A DNA stretch of 64,000 nt, taken from Dolomedes plantarius (lineage: Eukaryota > Arthropoda > Arachnida > Araneae > Dolomedidae). Positions 1 to 11,562 of this stretch are shown one piece after another; position 1 is the first letter of the stretch, and each line of letters opens with the position of its first letter. The position numbers were made by a program, and so were the translations under genes. The notes below the pieces were generated by a model. It had not been told where the DNA came from and did no database searches. It saw only the letters and a program-made list of their open reading frames with translations. The DNA is taken from contig OU015496.1 of NCBI GenBank assembly GCA_907164885.2, positions 168,546,690 through 168,610,689 of the forward strand. The letters are read 5' to 3'.

Positions 1-15
1 CTACAGAAAAATATG

Positions 16-345
16 GGGTCGCGGTGGCCCAGTTGGCAAGAGCAGCGGGCCAGTGAGCTGAACGTGCCTGGTTCAATGTTCGTCCCTGCAAATGCACCGC
101 CCTGTTCACTAATGGTAGCCAGGGCACGTAAAATAGGTCGTGGTTGCAAAGTCCTCCAAGTTCTCAAATTTACCTCTGGAGTCGCAGGGTCAAGTGTTCC
201 GGTCTCGTCACTTTACTCGGTTCAAAATTACGGGACTGGTCATTTAGCCAAGTCGGACTCCGACCCTTGTTGTGCTAATACAAAACAGGAGCCGCCCCTT
301 TCCGAGGAATAGCATATTAATTAGCAACAACAAAAACACAACAGA
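16..345 (+). mobile_element. tRNA-derived SINE
   Basis: The 5' part reads as a decayed tRNA: TGGCCCAGTTGG matches the Pol III A box and GGTTCAATGTT about 40 bases later approximates the B box. A body of about 220 bases follows and shares long stretches with the minus-strand copy at 12,580-12,955. The 3' end runs into an AAC-rich tail. The 99-codon ORF here arises only because the SINE lacks stops in that frame; a similar pseudo-peptide appears in the other copy. Exact ends are not fixed because no target duplication is clear. Confidence 0.72.
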
Positions 346-438
346 AATATATGTGAGGAAAGAGAGGCTACGAAAAAAGAAAAAGCTCTGACTAGAGATA
401 GAGCCATAGCGGAAAAAGAGGAAGCAATAGAGATGTAG
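346..438 (+). other. Charged ORF fragment, possible exon remnant
   Basis: A short stop-bounded frame encodes a lysine/glutamate-rich coiled-coil-like peptide ending AEKEEAIEM just after the SINE tail. A preceding cacaacag could act as a splice acceptor. A similar AEKDR-type peptide occurs at 12,276-12,452. I do not recognise the family. It could equally be chance in A-rich DNA. Confidence 0.18.
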
Positions 439-813
439 GTCCTTTTTCGAAAATTCTGACCATCAAGCTAAAAAATGGCACTGAATTCTTTCTTAATCAT
501 TTGATAGTGTTTTTACACATTATTGTTGAGGCAAAACGGTATCTGAAAGAATATTTCCTTTTCGTCAATCTGGTAGTGGATCATTGTTTTGCTTTGTCTC
601 TAATAATTAAAATGAGAGAAATGCAATGGCAGAGGATGATATTTCTATCATGTGGTTCATTGTAGATCCATTTTTTTTACAATAGTATGTATTGGTTGTA
701 AATGGAAATGCTGAAAATGCCATCGCTTTAAAAAGAATATAAATCAATTTGCTAACGAAAGATGCATTTTAAGACAAAAGGGTATTAAATCTCTCATTTC
801 AGTTTAATCCAAG

Positions 814-1066
814 AATGCTACTTTATTGGCAAATGAGACCGAAAAGACAATGCAAGTACTTAGTGAAAATCCAACTGAACTCTTGAGGGCCAGACAGTGG
901 TTTGGCGTGAAAATGCAAATGTCTAAACAGAACTGGTGGCACCTGCCATCAGAGGAGGCCGATGTGTCTAAGTTTGCCCCTACCTGATCGGCTACCAGCA
1001 GAATAGCGCAATTTGGTTGTCCCTCACTGAGGAAACACAAGTCAACATCTTGGATTGGATGGAAAA
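814..1066 (+). pseudogene. Candidate host exon, frame broken once
   Basis: A pyrimidine-rich stretch and AG precede a 57-codon frame (814-984) of balanced composition, including WFGVKMQMSKQNWWHLPSEE, ending in TGA. A +1 frame then continues (CPYLIGYQQNSAIWLSLTEE) to a GTAAAT that could be a splice donor at 1,067. Two adjoining frames of protein-like composition suggest either one exon with a frameshift or a retired exon. A second donor-like AG|GTGAGT lies at about 1,110. I do not recognise the protein. Codon and residue composition stand out from the AT-rich surroundings. Confidence 0.35.
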
Positions 1067-1246
1067 GTAAATCACGTTTCTCTGAAAATTATCGCCCTGC
1101 AGAAACTTAGGTGAGTGTACCTTTGGCATTCCTTACTTTGATGTCATCTCTGATTTTCGTTCATATGCGAAAGCATTATATTTTCTTAGGTGAAAGGTCA
1201 TGTCATCAAGCCATTTAAAACTGTAGATGATAGACTTTATTAAATA

Positions 1247-2024
1247 CTAGCTGAAAACCCGCACTTCTCTACGGAGTACATTCAAATTAAATACAATGGT
1301 CAATGTATGCAATTAATGCCAAAAAAATAAATATATATATTTATAATAAATACGACAATCAATGTATACAATTGATGTAAAAAAATAATATATATATATT
1401 TATAAAAAAATCGTAATGGATATTTTTAAAGACAAAATAGTGTAGAAGAAAATATTCAAATTAAATGTAATAAGACATACTAAAGAATACAGTACAGTCA
1501 ATATAGTACAGATTGAGTAACATATCTTTTACTGTATTTTAATATTTTTCTGGATAATGTTGAATTGTCTGCTGCATTAGCAAGAAAAAAATTTTTTTTG
1601 TCTATTTCATTGTTATCACGTGACGATAAAGTTACTTAAGGTACCAGAAAAAGAAATCATGTGATCAGCATTTAATAAATGAAATTAAAAAAATTAATCT
1701 TTAAAAATTCACTAAAAATCAGAAAATGGAGGTACAGATTTGAAAAAGATTTCATTTTAAAGGAATTTTTATGATCTTTCTCGTGATATAAATTTTATAA
1801 CCCTCAAATTATTATTTTAAATGCAAACTCAAAAAAAGTTACTAAAAAAGCTTAAAAATTTAGTTTTAAAAAATCTAAGAATTTTTCAAAAATCTTTCTT
1901 AGTGCACCTCTACACCATAAGAAGAAATGCCATGCAAAATTTCAACCCTTTAGGTCCAGCGGTTTGGTCTGTGCGTTGTAAGTCAGTCAGTCAGTCAGTT
2001 ACGGAACTGTTTTATATATATAAA
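1247..2024 (-). mobile_element. Helitron-like element, non-autonomous
   Basis: Read on the minus strand, the element ends in CTAG followed by T, with a GC-rich imperfect hairpin (around CCGTAGAGAAGTGCGG) about 12 bases upstream, as Helitron 3' ends have. Its 5' end is the TATATATATAAAAC sequence near 2,010-2,024, resembling the 5' end of the better-preserved copy at 10,772-11,562. A (AGTC)n run at 1,980-2,000 lies near that end. The interior has no recognisable protein. The 5' TC appears mutated, so the right border is approximate. Confidence 0.5.
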
Positions 2025-2930
2025 TAAATTTAAATTAAAATAATTTAGAATAAAGTAATTGCTAAGACGCAAACACAAACAAAATAAGATAATTGCAGTG
2101 ACTTCCCAGTTTTGGTAACTTCATTGTAGCAAAAATCGCATTTTATAGTTGTACGTCGGAGTACACAGAACGAATACAGTAATAGCATCATTTGTTACAT
2201 GCTGTGTAGTTGGCAATACATCTGATCGATAAAATTCTTATGGTGAAAAAAATCGAAAATGCAATTCGAAAATGAACAGCAGAAAGAAACTGAAGGACAG
2301 AAGAAAAGCGTTTAAAGCAAGAAGAAACGAACGTCTGATTTTTAATTGCAAATACTCCCTGGAATTCCCCTGTCTAGTGATGAAAGTTATTGGTGCTGAA
2401 TGTCAACGAGAAAGATGTAAAATCAGGCAGACAGTTTCTACAAAACTATTTATTTTAGAAAATAATAATAATCTCTTAAATACCTGTATTGGTAGTGCTT
2501 ATTAACTTGCAAAAAAATATTAAATAAATTGGAAATTTCGTAAATCTTAAATGTTATATGTTGACAATGTTTCAAAGTATTAGGCAGCTCAGGGAGGGTC
2601 GAGTTATATCTGATTTATTCTGACAAAACATTTAAATTACGAAGTTTGTAAAATTTGAACCTCACATAAACCGACGGGTTGATGAATCGTTTTTGGAGGA
2701 GTAATTAATAGTGGATATTATAAATCTCTGCTCCCATTTCAAGTTGGTTTAATAGCTTTTTTTCTACTCCATTATCTTTGCGACATGTGTCACCAGAAAA
2801 ACAGTTTAAAAGGGGTTAAAAAGTCTAACTTCTCTCGATGTTAACGCTTCTTACTCCGTTCTTTTCCTGTTTATTAATTGATATATACCCTTTTTTAAAT
2901 AAATGCATAACTGATTTTCCCTTTCTCTCT
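2025..2930. other. Unannotated AT-rich stretch
   Basis: I see no gene or repeat structure here. A lysine/arginine-rich 77-codon frame (2,272-2,505) is not recognisable. The segment ends with a pyrimidine tract and CAG at about 2,935 that would make a good splice acceptor, but no convincing exon follows. Confidence 0.4.
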
Positions 2931-2934
2931 ACAG

Positions 2935-3640
2935 AGCTCCTGCCTCTCGTAAGTTGTTGAACGTTATCTTCTGCTGTCGGAAGCGGCAACGTTAACAACC
3001 TCTCGATTTACACCTGAGTGACGACTTGCATTACCTCGGATATGACCATTTTACCGTATTTGACGGTAAAATGGTCCTTGACGGTAAAATGGTCACTGAA
3101 CCAGTGCCCCGTGCACTTTCCATCCATTTGTACTGGCGGCTCTCGGCTGAAAAGACATTTACGCTAACTTTGACTCCATCACGGAAATGGATTTTTTATG
3201 ATACCCCTTTCCACCACCATGTTATTCTACATTGCCTACATCTTGTAATTGACGGTACTCCCAGGAACGACTTCGCCCATCTTCAGTATCCTCTGCCACC
3301 TCGGGATCCATCTTGGCATCCCCTACCATCTTTAGAATCCTCTACAATCTCAGTATCCAAGGAACATCACAACACCATCATCAACACCAGTACGAAGGCA
3401 CCGTGCTACGTCCCGAACACCATCTGGGTGGCGTAAGGCGGCGGTGAACAACCCAGAGGGAGAGCAAATTTTGTAACCTGCCTCCCAGTGGTTCTCCCCG
3501 GTCAACCTCCTCGTGGTTCTGAGAAGAAGGCTGAAAGGTTACATCGACATTTTGAAGCACAAAGACCTTTCTCTTCTTACAGAAGAATTCACAAGAATGG
3601 ATATTCAACCAATTCAAATTAATACAAATATGTGGCTACC
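2935..3640. other. GC-richer unrecognised segment with hairpin
   Basis: This block is clearly richer in G+C than its flanks. It starts with a 14-base perfect stem: gaccattttaccgt at 3,044-3,057 pairs with acggtaaaatggtc at 3,063-3,076, and a second copy of the latter arm lies at 3,081-3,094. From 3,280 to 3,360 an imperfect repetition of CATCTTnAGTATCCTCT-like units occurs. The 136-codon frame (3,026-3,436) is rich in H, P, S and T and matches nothing I know. It could be the 5' part of a retroelement or a retired host exon. Confidence 0.3.
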
Positions 3641-4899
3641 CGGATACTTTTCAACTAACAGCTTTACATTCTGAAAAAGTTACTGGCTAGCAAATTTGTA
3701 CATTTGCTATATTCGTGTAGAGCATTCTTGAAGCACAATTGTCTGACCCGTGTAAAAGATTCGAAAGAGTCCAAATGACAAACCTGTAAATGCATTGTAA
3801 GCTTTTCTGAGGTAGTCAAGAATCGGAATAACTCCAATGAATGGTTATTATCTGATTTTTTTTAGAAATAGTGTTTATTCATATTTTGTGGTATTTCATT
3901 TTTATTGAACTATCGGTGTTAAAAGCTACTGATGTTACGAAAAATCCTCACTCTTATGATGGAACGATAACAATATTTTCTATTAAAATGGCTTTTAATT
4001 ACTGACGCGTGCATTCATTTTCTTCGTAAAAAATTAGTTCTTAAATTTGCATTCGCGAGTGACAACATCATTGTTACTTTCTTAAGTATATGATGTGTTT
4101 ACGTTTACCTTTAAGTTTCCGCAGCATTTTCTGACTTACTAGTTATAGTAAACGGAAAAAGTTCTATTTTAAAGTATCAGTTATAAACCCATATTGATAA
4201 AGTAAAAACTTGTTTGTCATTTATCACGAATTTAAAAGAAATACATAAACCTGAACATGTAGGTCTTTTTTTAATCTTTTTCTAGTTAAATGATCTCTCT
4301 GAGATTTTGTGCGATTCATGTTCTTATAAGAATAGAGATTTCTTAATATTGATAATATAGTTTAATACAGGTATTTTAAAGGCATTTAGAGCGCATATGT
4401 TACTTCGGGATCCCAAGAGATGCTGGGTTAATTTCTTACCCAGTACTATTTTGTTAAACAGAATTAAAAATTTTCAAACATGTAACCTAAATAACATTGT
4501 AAGATATAAAGATTATCAAAATTTAAAGAATGATTTACAGGGCACTTTTGAAAAACGCAAACAAGCACACACAACTCTGCCTGACGAGGAAATATTAATT
4601 ATTTTGAATCATGTAGTCACCCTTTTTATTAGATAGTGGATATTAAGAATTTGGGATTTCCTGTTTAAAATTTTAAATGTATTTCACGAATACATTGATA
4701 CTGTTATTAAAATCAGACCTATTCTCAGATATCATAAGATATTGCATGAACGGATATGAATTCTATAATATTCACGTCTCTAGAATCAAATCTGCTTCGA
4801 ACATGTATATCTGCTACCTTTTGAATCTTTAGCAGTAATGTTCTTTTCTCCTCCCCATGCGGGTAGAAATGAACGATAAAAATGCATCCTCCAGGAATC

Positions 4900-4950
<51 letters not shown>

Positions 4951-5480
4951 TTACTGTTTCGATACACTGGGTTTCGAAAAATGCAATTTTAGGAAAACTT
5001 ATCGGTATGTTCTTTAATTCAGAAGCCACGAGACGTTGATAACATTTCACAAGATAGGTTTATAAAAAAATAAATAAAAATTTTCGATTTCATTCAGGCA
5101 ATATGAATCTACTGTAAAACATATATATGAAAATTATTTCAAATGCGCCAAAGCTGTTTAAAATTTCTTACTTTTATAAATGACGTTACCTAAACGTTAT
5201 CCTATTGTCAATAAAATAAGACTGGGAATAATTACCATCAATAAAATATTCAGTTTCATTGTAAAAGAATATTGAAAATTTTCAGTCAATTCCTTCAAAA
5301 ATTCGGTCGAAAATAACGAAAAAACAAACAAACCTGAAAGCTAAATTTGCTAACCACATATTTTTAAATATTGATTTTCATTTGAGAGAGAACAAATAAT
5401 ACTTAAAACTTCCTCTTGCATAGATCGTAACTAATGAAGTATTAAATATGAAAAGTTCGATAAATAGGGATGTTTCGTTC
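3641..5480. other. Unannotated AT-rich stretch with TA microsatellite
   Basis: A (TA)n run lies at about 4,913-4,946. A 79-codon frame at 4,397-4,636 has reasonable composition but I cannot assign it to a family. Nothing else is supported. Confidence 0.4.
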
Positions 5481-5599
5481 TATAGTTGCTTCAATTGCGA
5501 AGCGACGTTAAACAGTTGGGACACACTATCATAATACAAGTTTCACGAAAATAGTTAAAACACATCTTTAAGCATCTATATTTGCGATTCTGCGCTTTA

Positions 5600-5692
5600 A
5601 ACATGCTTGCATCTGTATACCTGCACTGAGTCCTTCGCGCTCCTTTGCTGGTGGTACGTATACCACAGTTTGAAAACCACTCTGCTCCAGAG
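5600..5692 (-). mobile_element. hAT-like terminal fragment
   Basis: On the minus strand the sequence begins CAGAGTGGTTTTCAAACTGT and continues with a gtacgt-containing stretch. This resembles the CAGTGGTTnTCAAACTG ends common to hAT (Charlie/hobo-like) elements. No opposite end or 8-bp duplication was found, so only one terminus may survive. The overlapping minus-strand frame starting near 5,842 has a weakly MADF-like beginning (FVEYVRLNKIYDRSY) but then loses any resemblance. Confidence 0.3.
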
Positions 5693-6387
5693 CAATATAA
5701 ATGGAAAGAGAGACTTAAAACTCGTTGGAATTGCAAATTTTAATTTTAAAATGCAAATCCTTGATTTATTATACGACCGATCATAAATTTTATTTAGTCG
5801 TACATATTCAACAAATTTCTTTCCCTCTTCATTTGTAGACATTCTTTAACATCTGCTTTTACTCTGAAGCTCCATTATTTATCTTTCAATTTTTGTTTCT
5901 ATTTCGTCTCTTTTGTTCATCTCTTTCTTCCTCTGTTTTGTCATCTGTTTGTTCATCTGTCTTCATCTGTTTTGATTTAATCACGAGAGACTGTTGTTTT
6001 ATCTTTTTTAAAAATACATTAAATAATTTTGATTGAAAGCTACTTGTTGCGTTTCCTCAGGAATACTTTTTTTTCAAAGTTTTTCCCCTATTTTGGCATC
6101 ATATATGTGCATCAGATTTTTCAAACAGAAAGTTTCAAACTTTTACTCGTTATTCATTTTTTCATGTTGAAATAATTTTTCATGGGGTAGATTTCTTTCT
6201 ATGCGCTTTTTTAACGTAGGATTACGTTCCTCCATAACGGTACTCCGGAAAGCAAAATTTCAGACGCTAAAACCGTCCGTCCGTACTTCGCGAGTTATAA
6301 TTTTGGCAGCGCGCCAAACCCAGTCTCTAACCCTTTGACAAGCAGAAAATAGATAAAATAAAAGTACCAAAATGTGTCAAAAATTTG

Positions 6388-6397
<10 letters not shown>

Positions 6398-6422
<25 letters not shown>

Positions 6423-6426
6423 TATA
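6398..6426. repeat. CATA/TA microsatellite
   Basis: A short run of (CATA)n then (TA)n lies immediately left of the pogo-like element. A (TA)n tract also lies right of it, consistent with insertion of that element at TA within a TA-rich microsatellite. Confidence 0.8.
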
Positions 6427-8004
6427 GATGGTAACTCTAGGGTAGATGGCCATAGTTTTTAAAGATTGAAATAAAAATTCTTAGAATGCAAACACAAGAA
6501 ATATTTATGCATATTTAAAATTCTTATACATATACTCATCATATTTTGGGCAAAAAATAATTAAACAATAAACACAAAAAGTGGGAAACATACTTTGAAA
6601 TTAAAATGGCAGATGGCCATCTCTCCTTCAAGCCGAGGAGAGATGGCCATCCAATGCAAGAAAGAAAAAGTGAAGTTAAAATAGCAAAAAACAACACATT
6701 TCATATAGGTAATCATGAAAAACATATAGCAATTTGTAAAGATGCAATTATATCACGGAAAAGGAGTGAATAAAATTCAAATAAACAACATTTTAAGTAT
6801 AATTTCAACCCTTCACTTTTCGTAAAATTTTACCACATGTTCGGCAAAGAACTTGATAGTTTGTACACGTTTCTTAGAACCACTTCATGCACCTTATGCA
6901 TTTTATCCAGTCATCCTTTATGGTTGTGGTATTGCATTCTTCTTCATAACCAACACAGTGATCTTCATCAAATTATATTCCCTCGGAATCTGTAGAATCT
7001 GATAATTTCAAATGTATTCCATATTCTTCGCTACTGGAAGTGTCGTGCTTTGGTTTTTTGTCCCTTGTACCATTAAAATGGTGCTTTATATCCAGTTTTT
7101 TGGCAAATTCAACTGCGAGAATTCTCACATCATCTCAAGTAAATGGGAATCCTTGTTTCTGCATTCGTTTAATGTATTTTACTAATCTTTCTTCGTTTTC
7201 TTTTCCAAACATCAGACCAGGACCCATGCTGCCTATGTTGGAATTATTGGTCTTCAAAAGGCGCTACAAAGTCTTTCGGGGAATGTGAAATGCTACAGAC
7301 GCTCCTTTTACCGAATACGATCCCATTTGCACAGCCTCCATTGACTTAGACAAATCATTTTGACTCCTGGTCCCTCGGTTTGAATGAGGCTTTCTTTGTA
7401 TTTATTCGGCATCTTGAAAAACTGGAAAAAAACATTATTTGGCATATTATATTATTATTATTATTGAAATATTTATATTAGTTAAAATTGAAACAATTAT
7501 ATACATTAATATAATTATAAACATAAAAGTTATATAATTATTTTAAATGTAATTATATTTAGTTAAAATCCTCACTCCGTATAATTTTGAATTATTGATT
7601 AAAGGTGGTTATCTCTCCTCGATTTTATGTGGCCATCTATCCTGAAATTGAAGGACACATGACCACCCAATTTAAAGCATTACTACGCCATTGTACACCT
7701 TTGTTTTAGGCTTAGAAGCAAAGATTGAATTATATACGTGCCTTTAAAGTTCGTAAAGTAAAAAAAAAATGTAACGTACATATTGTTAAACGTTCAGATA
7801 CCTAACTCAACAAAAATATTCAACCACTATATCAAATAAACATTATAATTTCACTTACTTTTTATAATCGAAAAACAGCTTTACCTTGCATTGAAGGAAC
7901 TCGTTGAACATTTCCTACGGAAAGAGTTTATACTGCCATATATAATCAAGTTTTGGAAATATTTAGATTGGCCATCTCTCCTCTATGGCCATCTATCCTG
8001 GAGT

Positions 8005-8010
<6 letters not shown>
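6427..8010 (-). mobile_element. Pogo/Tigger-like DNA transposon, deletion derivative
   Basis: The ends are inverted repeats: left GGTAACTCTAGGGTAGATGG and right, read in reverse, GGTAACTCCAGGATAGATGG, both continuing into CCATAG. The element sits between TA-rich flanks, as expected for TA-targeting pogo-type elements. The subterminal regions carry several copies of GATGGCCAT or near variants in both orientations, including a near-palindrome at 6,600-6,655 and copies near 7,615-7,660 and 7,970-8,000. The minus strand holds a broken ORF joining a transposase N-terminus to a cysteine-rich C-terminus with no DDE core between, so this copy cannot move by itself. Confidence 0.6.
6805..7412 (-). pseudogene. 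Pogo/Tigger-like transposase remnant (N- and C-terminal parts)
   Basis: The frame opens with MPNKYK and runs through a helix-turn-helix-like N-terminal region, with stops and frame changes. It then reaches an acidic serine-rich stretch and a terminal segment with paired cysteines (IKCIRC ... CRTCGKILRK). The opening and the terminal Cys-rich W..C..C arrangement are typical of pogo/Tigger/jerky transposases. The catalytic DDE domain that should separate them is absent, so an internal deletion is inferred. Several stops make it non-coding now. The family call rests on motif resemblance. Confidence 0.5.
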
Positions 8011-8062
<52 letters not shown>

Positions 8063-8646
8063 CATTATATATATATACATATATATATATATATAACATT
8101 AAAAATCCTATAACCATTTTAAATTCTAATTTATTCTAAATTCCCTGCGGCGTTCGAACTAATTTCGCTTTTGATTCTAAGTTCTAATAACCTCGAGAGA
8201 AAATATTAAATGGCTGCCTTTTTACTCGAAAACAAAACTTGCGTAGCGTGGACAGAAAATTAAATGCTTTAGCGCATTAGTCACGCCTTTTCCTAACTTT
8301 TAACCAATTAAACCCTACTACGATCACATGACGAGATAAGTTTATATAAGGTTTGGTATCACGTACATGTAGGCTTTTTTCATTTGTAAGTTGCCCCGAG
8401 ATGTTGTATTTCTGTGTATCTTAAAAATAAAAGATGTAGTTAAATCAACGTTGTGGTGTTTGCGTGTCCGAGGGTGAGATGAAAAGCGGGAAGAAATTTA
8501 AACATTTGTGATGCACGGCCGGGCGACAAGTCATCGATGTTAACCTCAACTAGATATGCCACTCAGCTTTTCATTTCGTCGGACCGCGCTCGTGTCATTA
8601 CATATATATATATATATATATATATATGTAGATCCATATATACATA

Positions 8647-8710
<64 letters not shown>
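8011..8710. repeat. TA microsatellite, split by an LTR-like block
   Basis: Long (TA)n tracts occupy about 8,011-8,091 and 8,603-8,707, with the 8,092-8,602 block between them. The simplest reading is a single TA microsatellite split by an insertion. TA tracts this long are prone to assembly-length error. Confidence 0.85.
8092..8602 (+). mobile_element. Possible solo LTR
   Basis: The block has the order of an LTR: a TATA-like ttatataagg at about 8,339-8,348, an AATAAA polyadenylation signal near 8,426, a G/T-rich region, and a terminal TCATTACA at 8,595-8,602. The left end is uncertain; it may be the decayed TATAACATT at 8,092 or a TG farther in near 8,144. No second copy is in the window. 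An alternative is a fragment of a longer retroelement. Confidence 0.35.
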
Positions 8711-8711
<1 letters not shown>

Positions 8712-9366
8712 CAAAAGAGGTAAGTAACGATAAGGGATCCTCCGTAAATAAACCGCGGTAGTTAGACTACCTGAATTTTTTTTTAGTTGGCTTTAATCTA
8801 GATACCCTTTAGACTATTATAACTGTAAATGTTAGAATTGAATTAAAACACTTTAACACTCTCGTATTAAATAAAAAATTCTCGAAAGAGTTTTTAGAAA
8901 ATTATCCTTTTTGCTTTAGAATAATATTAATACAAATCTCAGACATAAAGCTAAAAAGAAAAAATATAAAGAAAAATCAGATTTTCTTTTTTTGAAACCC
9001 TAATCAATATACTTTTATAGGTAATAGTTTAGAGTTGTATAAAAAAAACCATTTTTTTAAACCTTGTCAATTTACGCTTTGTTTTTCCCTTCAAGACAGT
9101 GTGCGCATTATGAAATTTAAAAAAAAAAATAATGTATAAAAAATGTTATTAATTAATCTACGTGACTAAAATATTTTCTAATAGTAATATTTTTCCATAT
9201 TTTCTTATTAATTAGTTTTTTTTTCCAGATTGAAACATTTTTTCAACTAATTCGTATACTTGGCTGTAATTAAGAACAATAAAAAGAAAAGGTGCTATAT
9301 ATTACTTTTGTTAACATTTTATGGATGTTAAACTTATACATAACCAAGTGAAATAAATAGTTAATA
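8711..9366. other. Unannotated AT-rich stretch
   Basis: No coding, repeat or RNA structure is supported here. Confidence 0.4.
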
Positions 9367-9599
9367 CGGTAGTGGAAATTTATTTATGAAAACATGGTTT
9401 TTTAACAAAAACGTCTTTAATATTCGTTAAAAATGAATGAAATTTCACTCATTATACATGATATGTATAACAAATGATTTACAAAAATAAAATTTCATAC
9501 ATATTAATAAACAAAAATATAAGGTCAAAAATTAGATTTTCATAACATACAAACATGGAAATTGATTTATGAAATACCACATTTCATTGAAATTAATAG

Positions 9600-10565
9600 T
9601 TAGTAAAGCCGACTTTCTCCATCAGTTTCTTTTATTTTAGATGGCATTGATAAAATAAGATTTTGAATGCACTTCTTATCAATTAGTTTCCAGTTTTGAC
9701 GGAGTGAAAGTTTCAATTCTACAAGTGATGTGTACTGCATTTCATCTGCATAAACCATTCGAACAAGCTGTCATCAAATCATGGGGTTCAAATCAGGACT
9801 ATTAGGTGGATGATCTAAAAGAACAATATTCTGTTCGTCAAAACAGTCTTTCATTGCATTTGAAGTGTGAATACTTGCATTTTCTTGCATGAAGATGTAA
9901 TCTAAACTATAATATTGCCATGAAAATGGAAGAAGGGAATTTTCTAAAACTAAGCTGTGATCTAATGAATTCTGGTGACTATTTAAAAATACTTCACTTT
10001 TGCCTTCATGAGCAATCGCTGTCCGAATCATCAATCTTCCGCCACCAAAAATTTGAGACGAACGTAGATTTTGGTTCTTTTCGGAGATCCCTCTAATAAT
10101 ACTTCAAACCATCGGGGAAATCCAAATTGAATTTCTTTTTATCGGAGAAAATGGCTTTTTTCCATTTGTTGCCCATTGCCATGTACTCATCGCAAACGCA
10201 TGTCCTTGGGACGAAGTAACTTTGGACCAGACTTCATTTTCGACTATCTCAAGCTCCATGAAGAAAGTAAAATTTGCTTAACTCTTCTAGAAGTAACAGG
10301 AAGGGATAGATCTTAACAAATCTGCTTTGAATCGGGGCCGGTTTTTGATGCAAGTTGAAGAATCCCCCTTTTCTCCATCTTTGTTAAACGTGGATTACCT
10401 TTTTAAAAAAAAATTGTTGCCATAATTTTCCGGAACTATTCTATAGTTATAAATCAAACCAACTGATCTTTTAATTAATTTACTAATTTCCGGAACAGAT
10501 TTTCCAAATTCTAGGTATGCATCGATTTTCGCTCTTTCGTCCACAGACAACTTTCGTTTACCCAT
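9600..10565 (-). pseudogene. Tc1/mariner (Tc3-like) transposase pseudogene
   Basis: The frame starts MGKRKLSVDERAKIDAYLEF, a helix-turn-helix N-terminus of Tc3-like transposases. It then passes in pieces through IFSDKKKFNLDFPDG (first catalytic region) and FMQENASIHTS (second) to HPPNSPDLNPMI (third). A C-terminal part ending in an ISMPxKI-like helix closes at 9,600. The second aspartate is glutamate (QEN) and the third glutamate is isoleucine (NPMI), so catalysis would be lost even without the many frameshifts and stops. Length before decay would be roughly 320-340 residues, normal for the family. Confidence 0.8.
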
Positions 10566-10771
10566 CGTGAAAAGTATGACTGAAGCGTATTGCTTCCATT
10601 ATATAACGCTTTTTATGTTTACTGCGCATGTCACGTTACTTTATGTTATGCACATTTGTTCACATTACTTCAGAATAGCCAATGGAATGTGGTATTTCAT
10701 AAATCAATTTCCATGTTTGTATGTAACGAAAATCTAATTTTTGACCTCATGTTTTCGTTTCTTATTATGTA

Positions 10772-11562
10772 CTAGATGTATTACCGGGCTTCGCTCGGGA
10801 TTCAGTATCTGTTAATATTTTTTTTCAATGATTAGCCTCATGTTATGATGTTCTAAAGTTTTCTCTAAAATTCTTTTGCGGTAGCAAATAGCATTAGTTT
10901 GTTGTCGGTGCTGTCGTTGTTCATCGTTTTCCTCTCCTTTCGATGTTGAAGCTCGAAGACGATCGTATATTCGACACGTTAAAAGTTTCTTCATCAGTCT
11001 CACTGCTTCGGATCACTACAATTCGAATTTTGTTGCCTTCGAGCTCTTGGGAATGTTTTTCTTCAGATTCTTGTGTTCGTCTAACTGCATTTCTGTTGGC
11101 TTCGCGTTCTTCTGTTTCTTTTTCATCACATTGCTCATTTCTCAACAATCTTTGACATTGTGCCCTTACTTCTGCAGGATTAAATATTGCTCTCCTCTTT
11201 TTGGGCATTTTAAAGCATTAATTTACAGCTAGTCAATAACGTTTGAATGGATTTATTATTATAGAAAAAGAATCAATAATGTTTGAATGGATTGAGATCA
11301 CATTGAATATTAAAACACAGCATATCTGATAATTATTCTAGAAAAAGCACATACACGTATTTCCTGCTGGGAAAACGCTGTTCTAACGTTTCCTGCTTGT
11401 TCTAACGTAATTCGGGAATGGAACGTCGTAGCGGGATGAAAATAGTCTATAACCTTCACGCAAGTTCAAGCAATAAGTTGTCTAAGTTTCATCGCAATAG
11501 CATGAAAGGTACGGCAGCGCATAAAATACGAATAAACAAACATTCATTTTTATATATATAGA
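10772..11562 (-). mobile_element. Helitron, non-autonomous, precise A|T insertion
   Basis: On the minus strand the element starts TCTATATATATAAAAATG and ends CTAG. The 3' hairpin CCGAGCGAAGCCCGG lies about 12 bases before the end. It sits between A (10,771) and T (11,563) with no target duplication, the classical Helitron pattern. Removing it restores the inverted repeat of the host Tc1/mariner element, which confirms both borders. Minus-strand frames encode a short basic N-terminal piece starting MPKKRRAIFNPAEVRAQCQR, like N-termini of some Helitron-borne proteins. No Rep or helicase motifs are present. Confidence 0.8.

Noticed and set aside
13..312. 99-codon ORF at the start of the window
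   Set aside because: It covers a tRNA-derived SINE; an equivalent frame appears in the inverted SINE copy at 12,691-12,891.
3026..3436. 136-codon ORF as a host gene
   Set aside because: Low-complexity H/P/S/T composition, no splice partners with a matching phase and no family resemblance.
5597..5842. MADF-domain protein start on the minus strand
   Set aside because: Resemblance limited to about 15 residues and lost at once; the same bases contain a hAT-like terminus.
7891..8139. 82-codon ORF with a YIYI run
   Set aside because: TA microsatellite translated in frame; also at 45,429-45,713 and 61,274-61,477.
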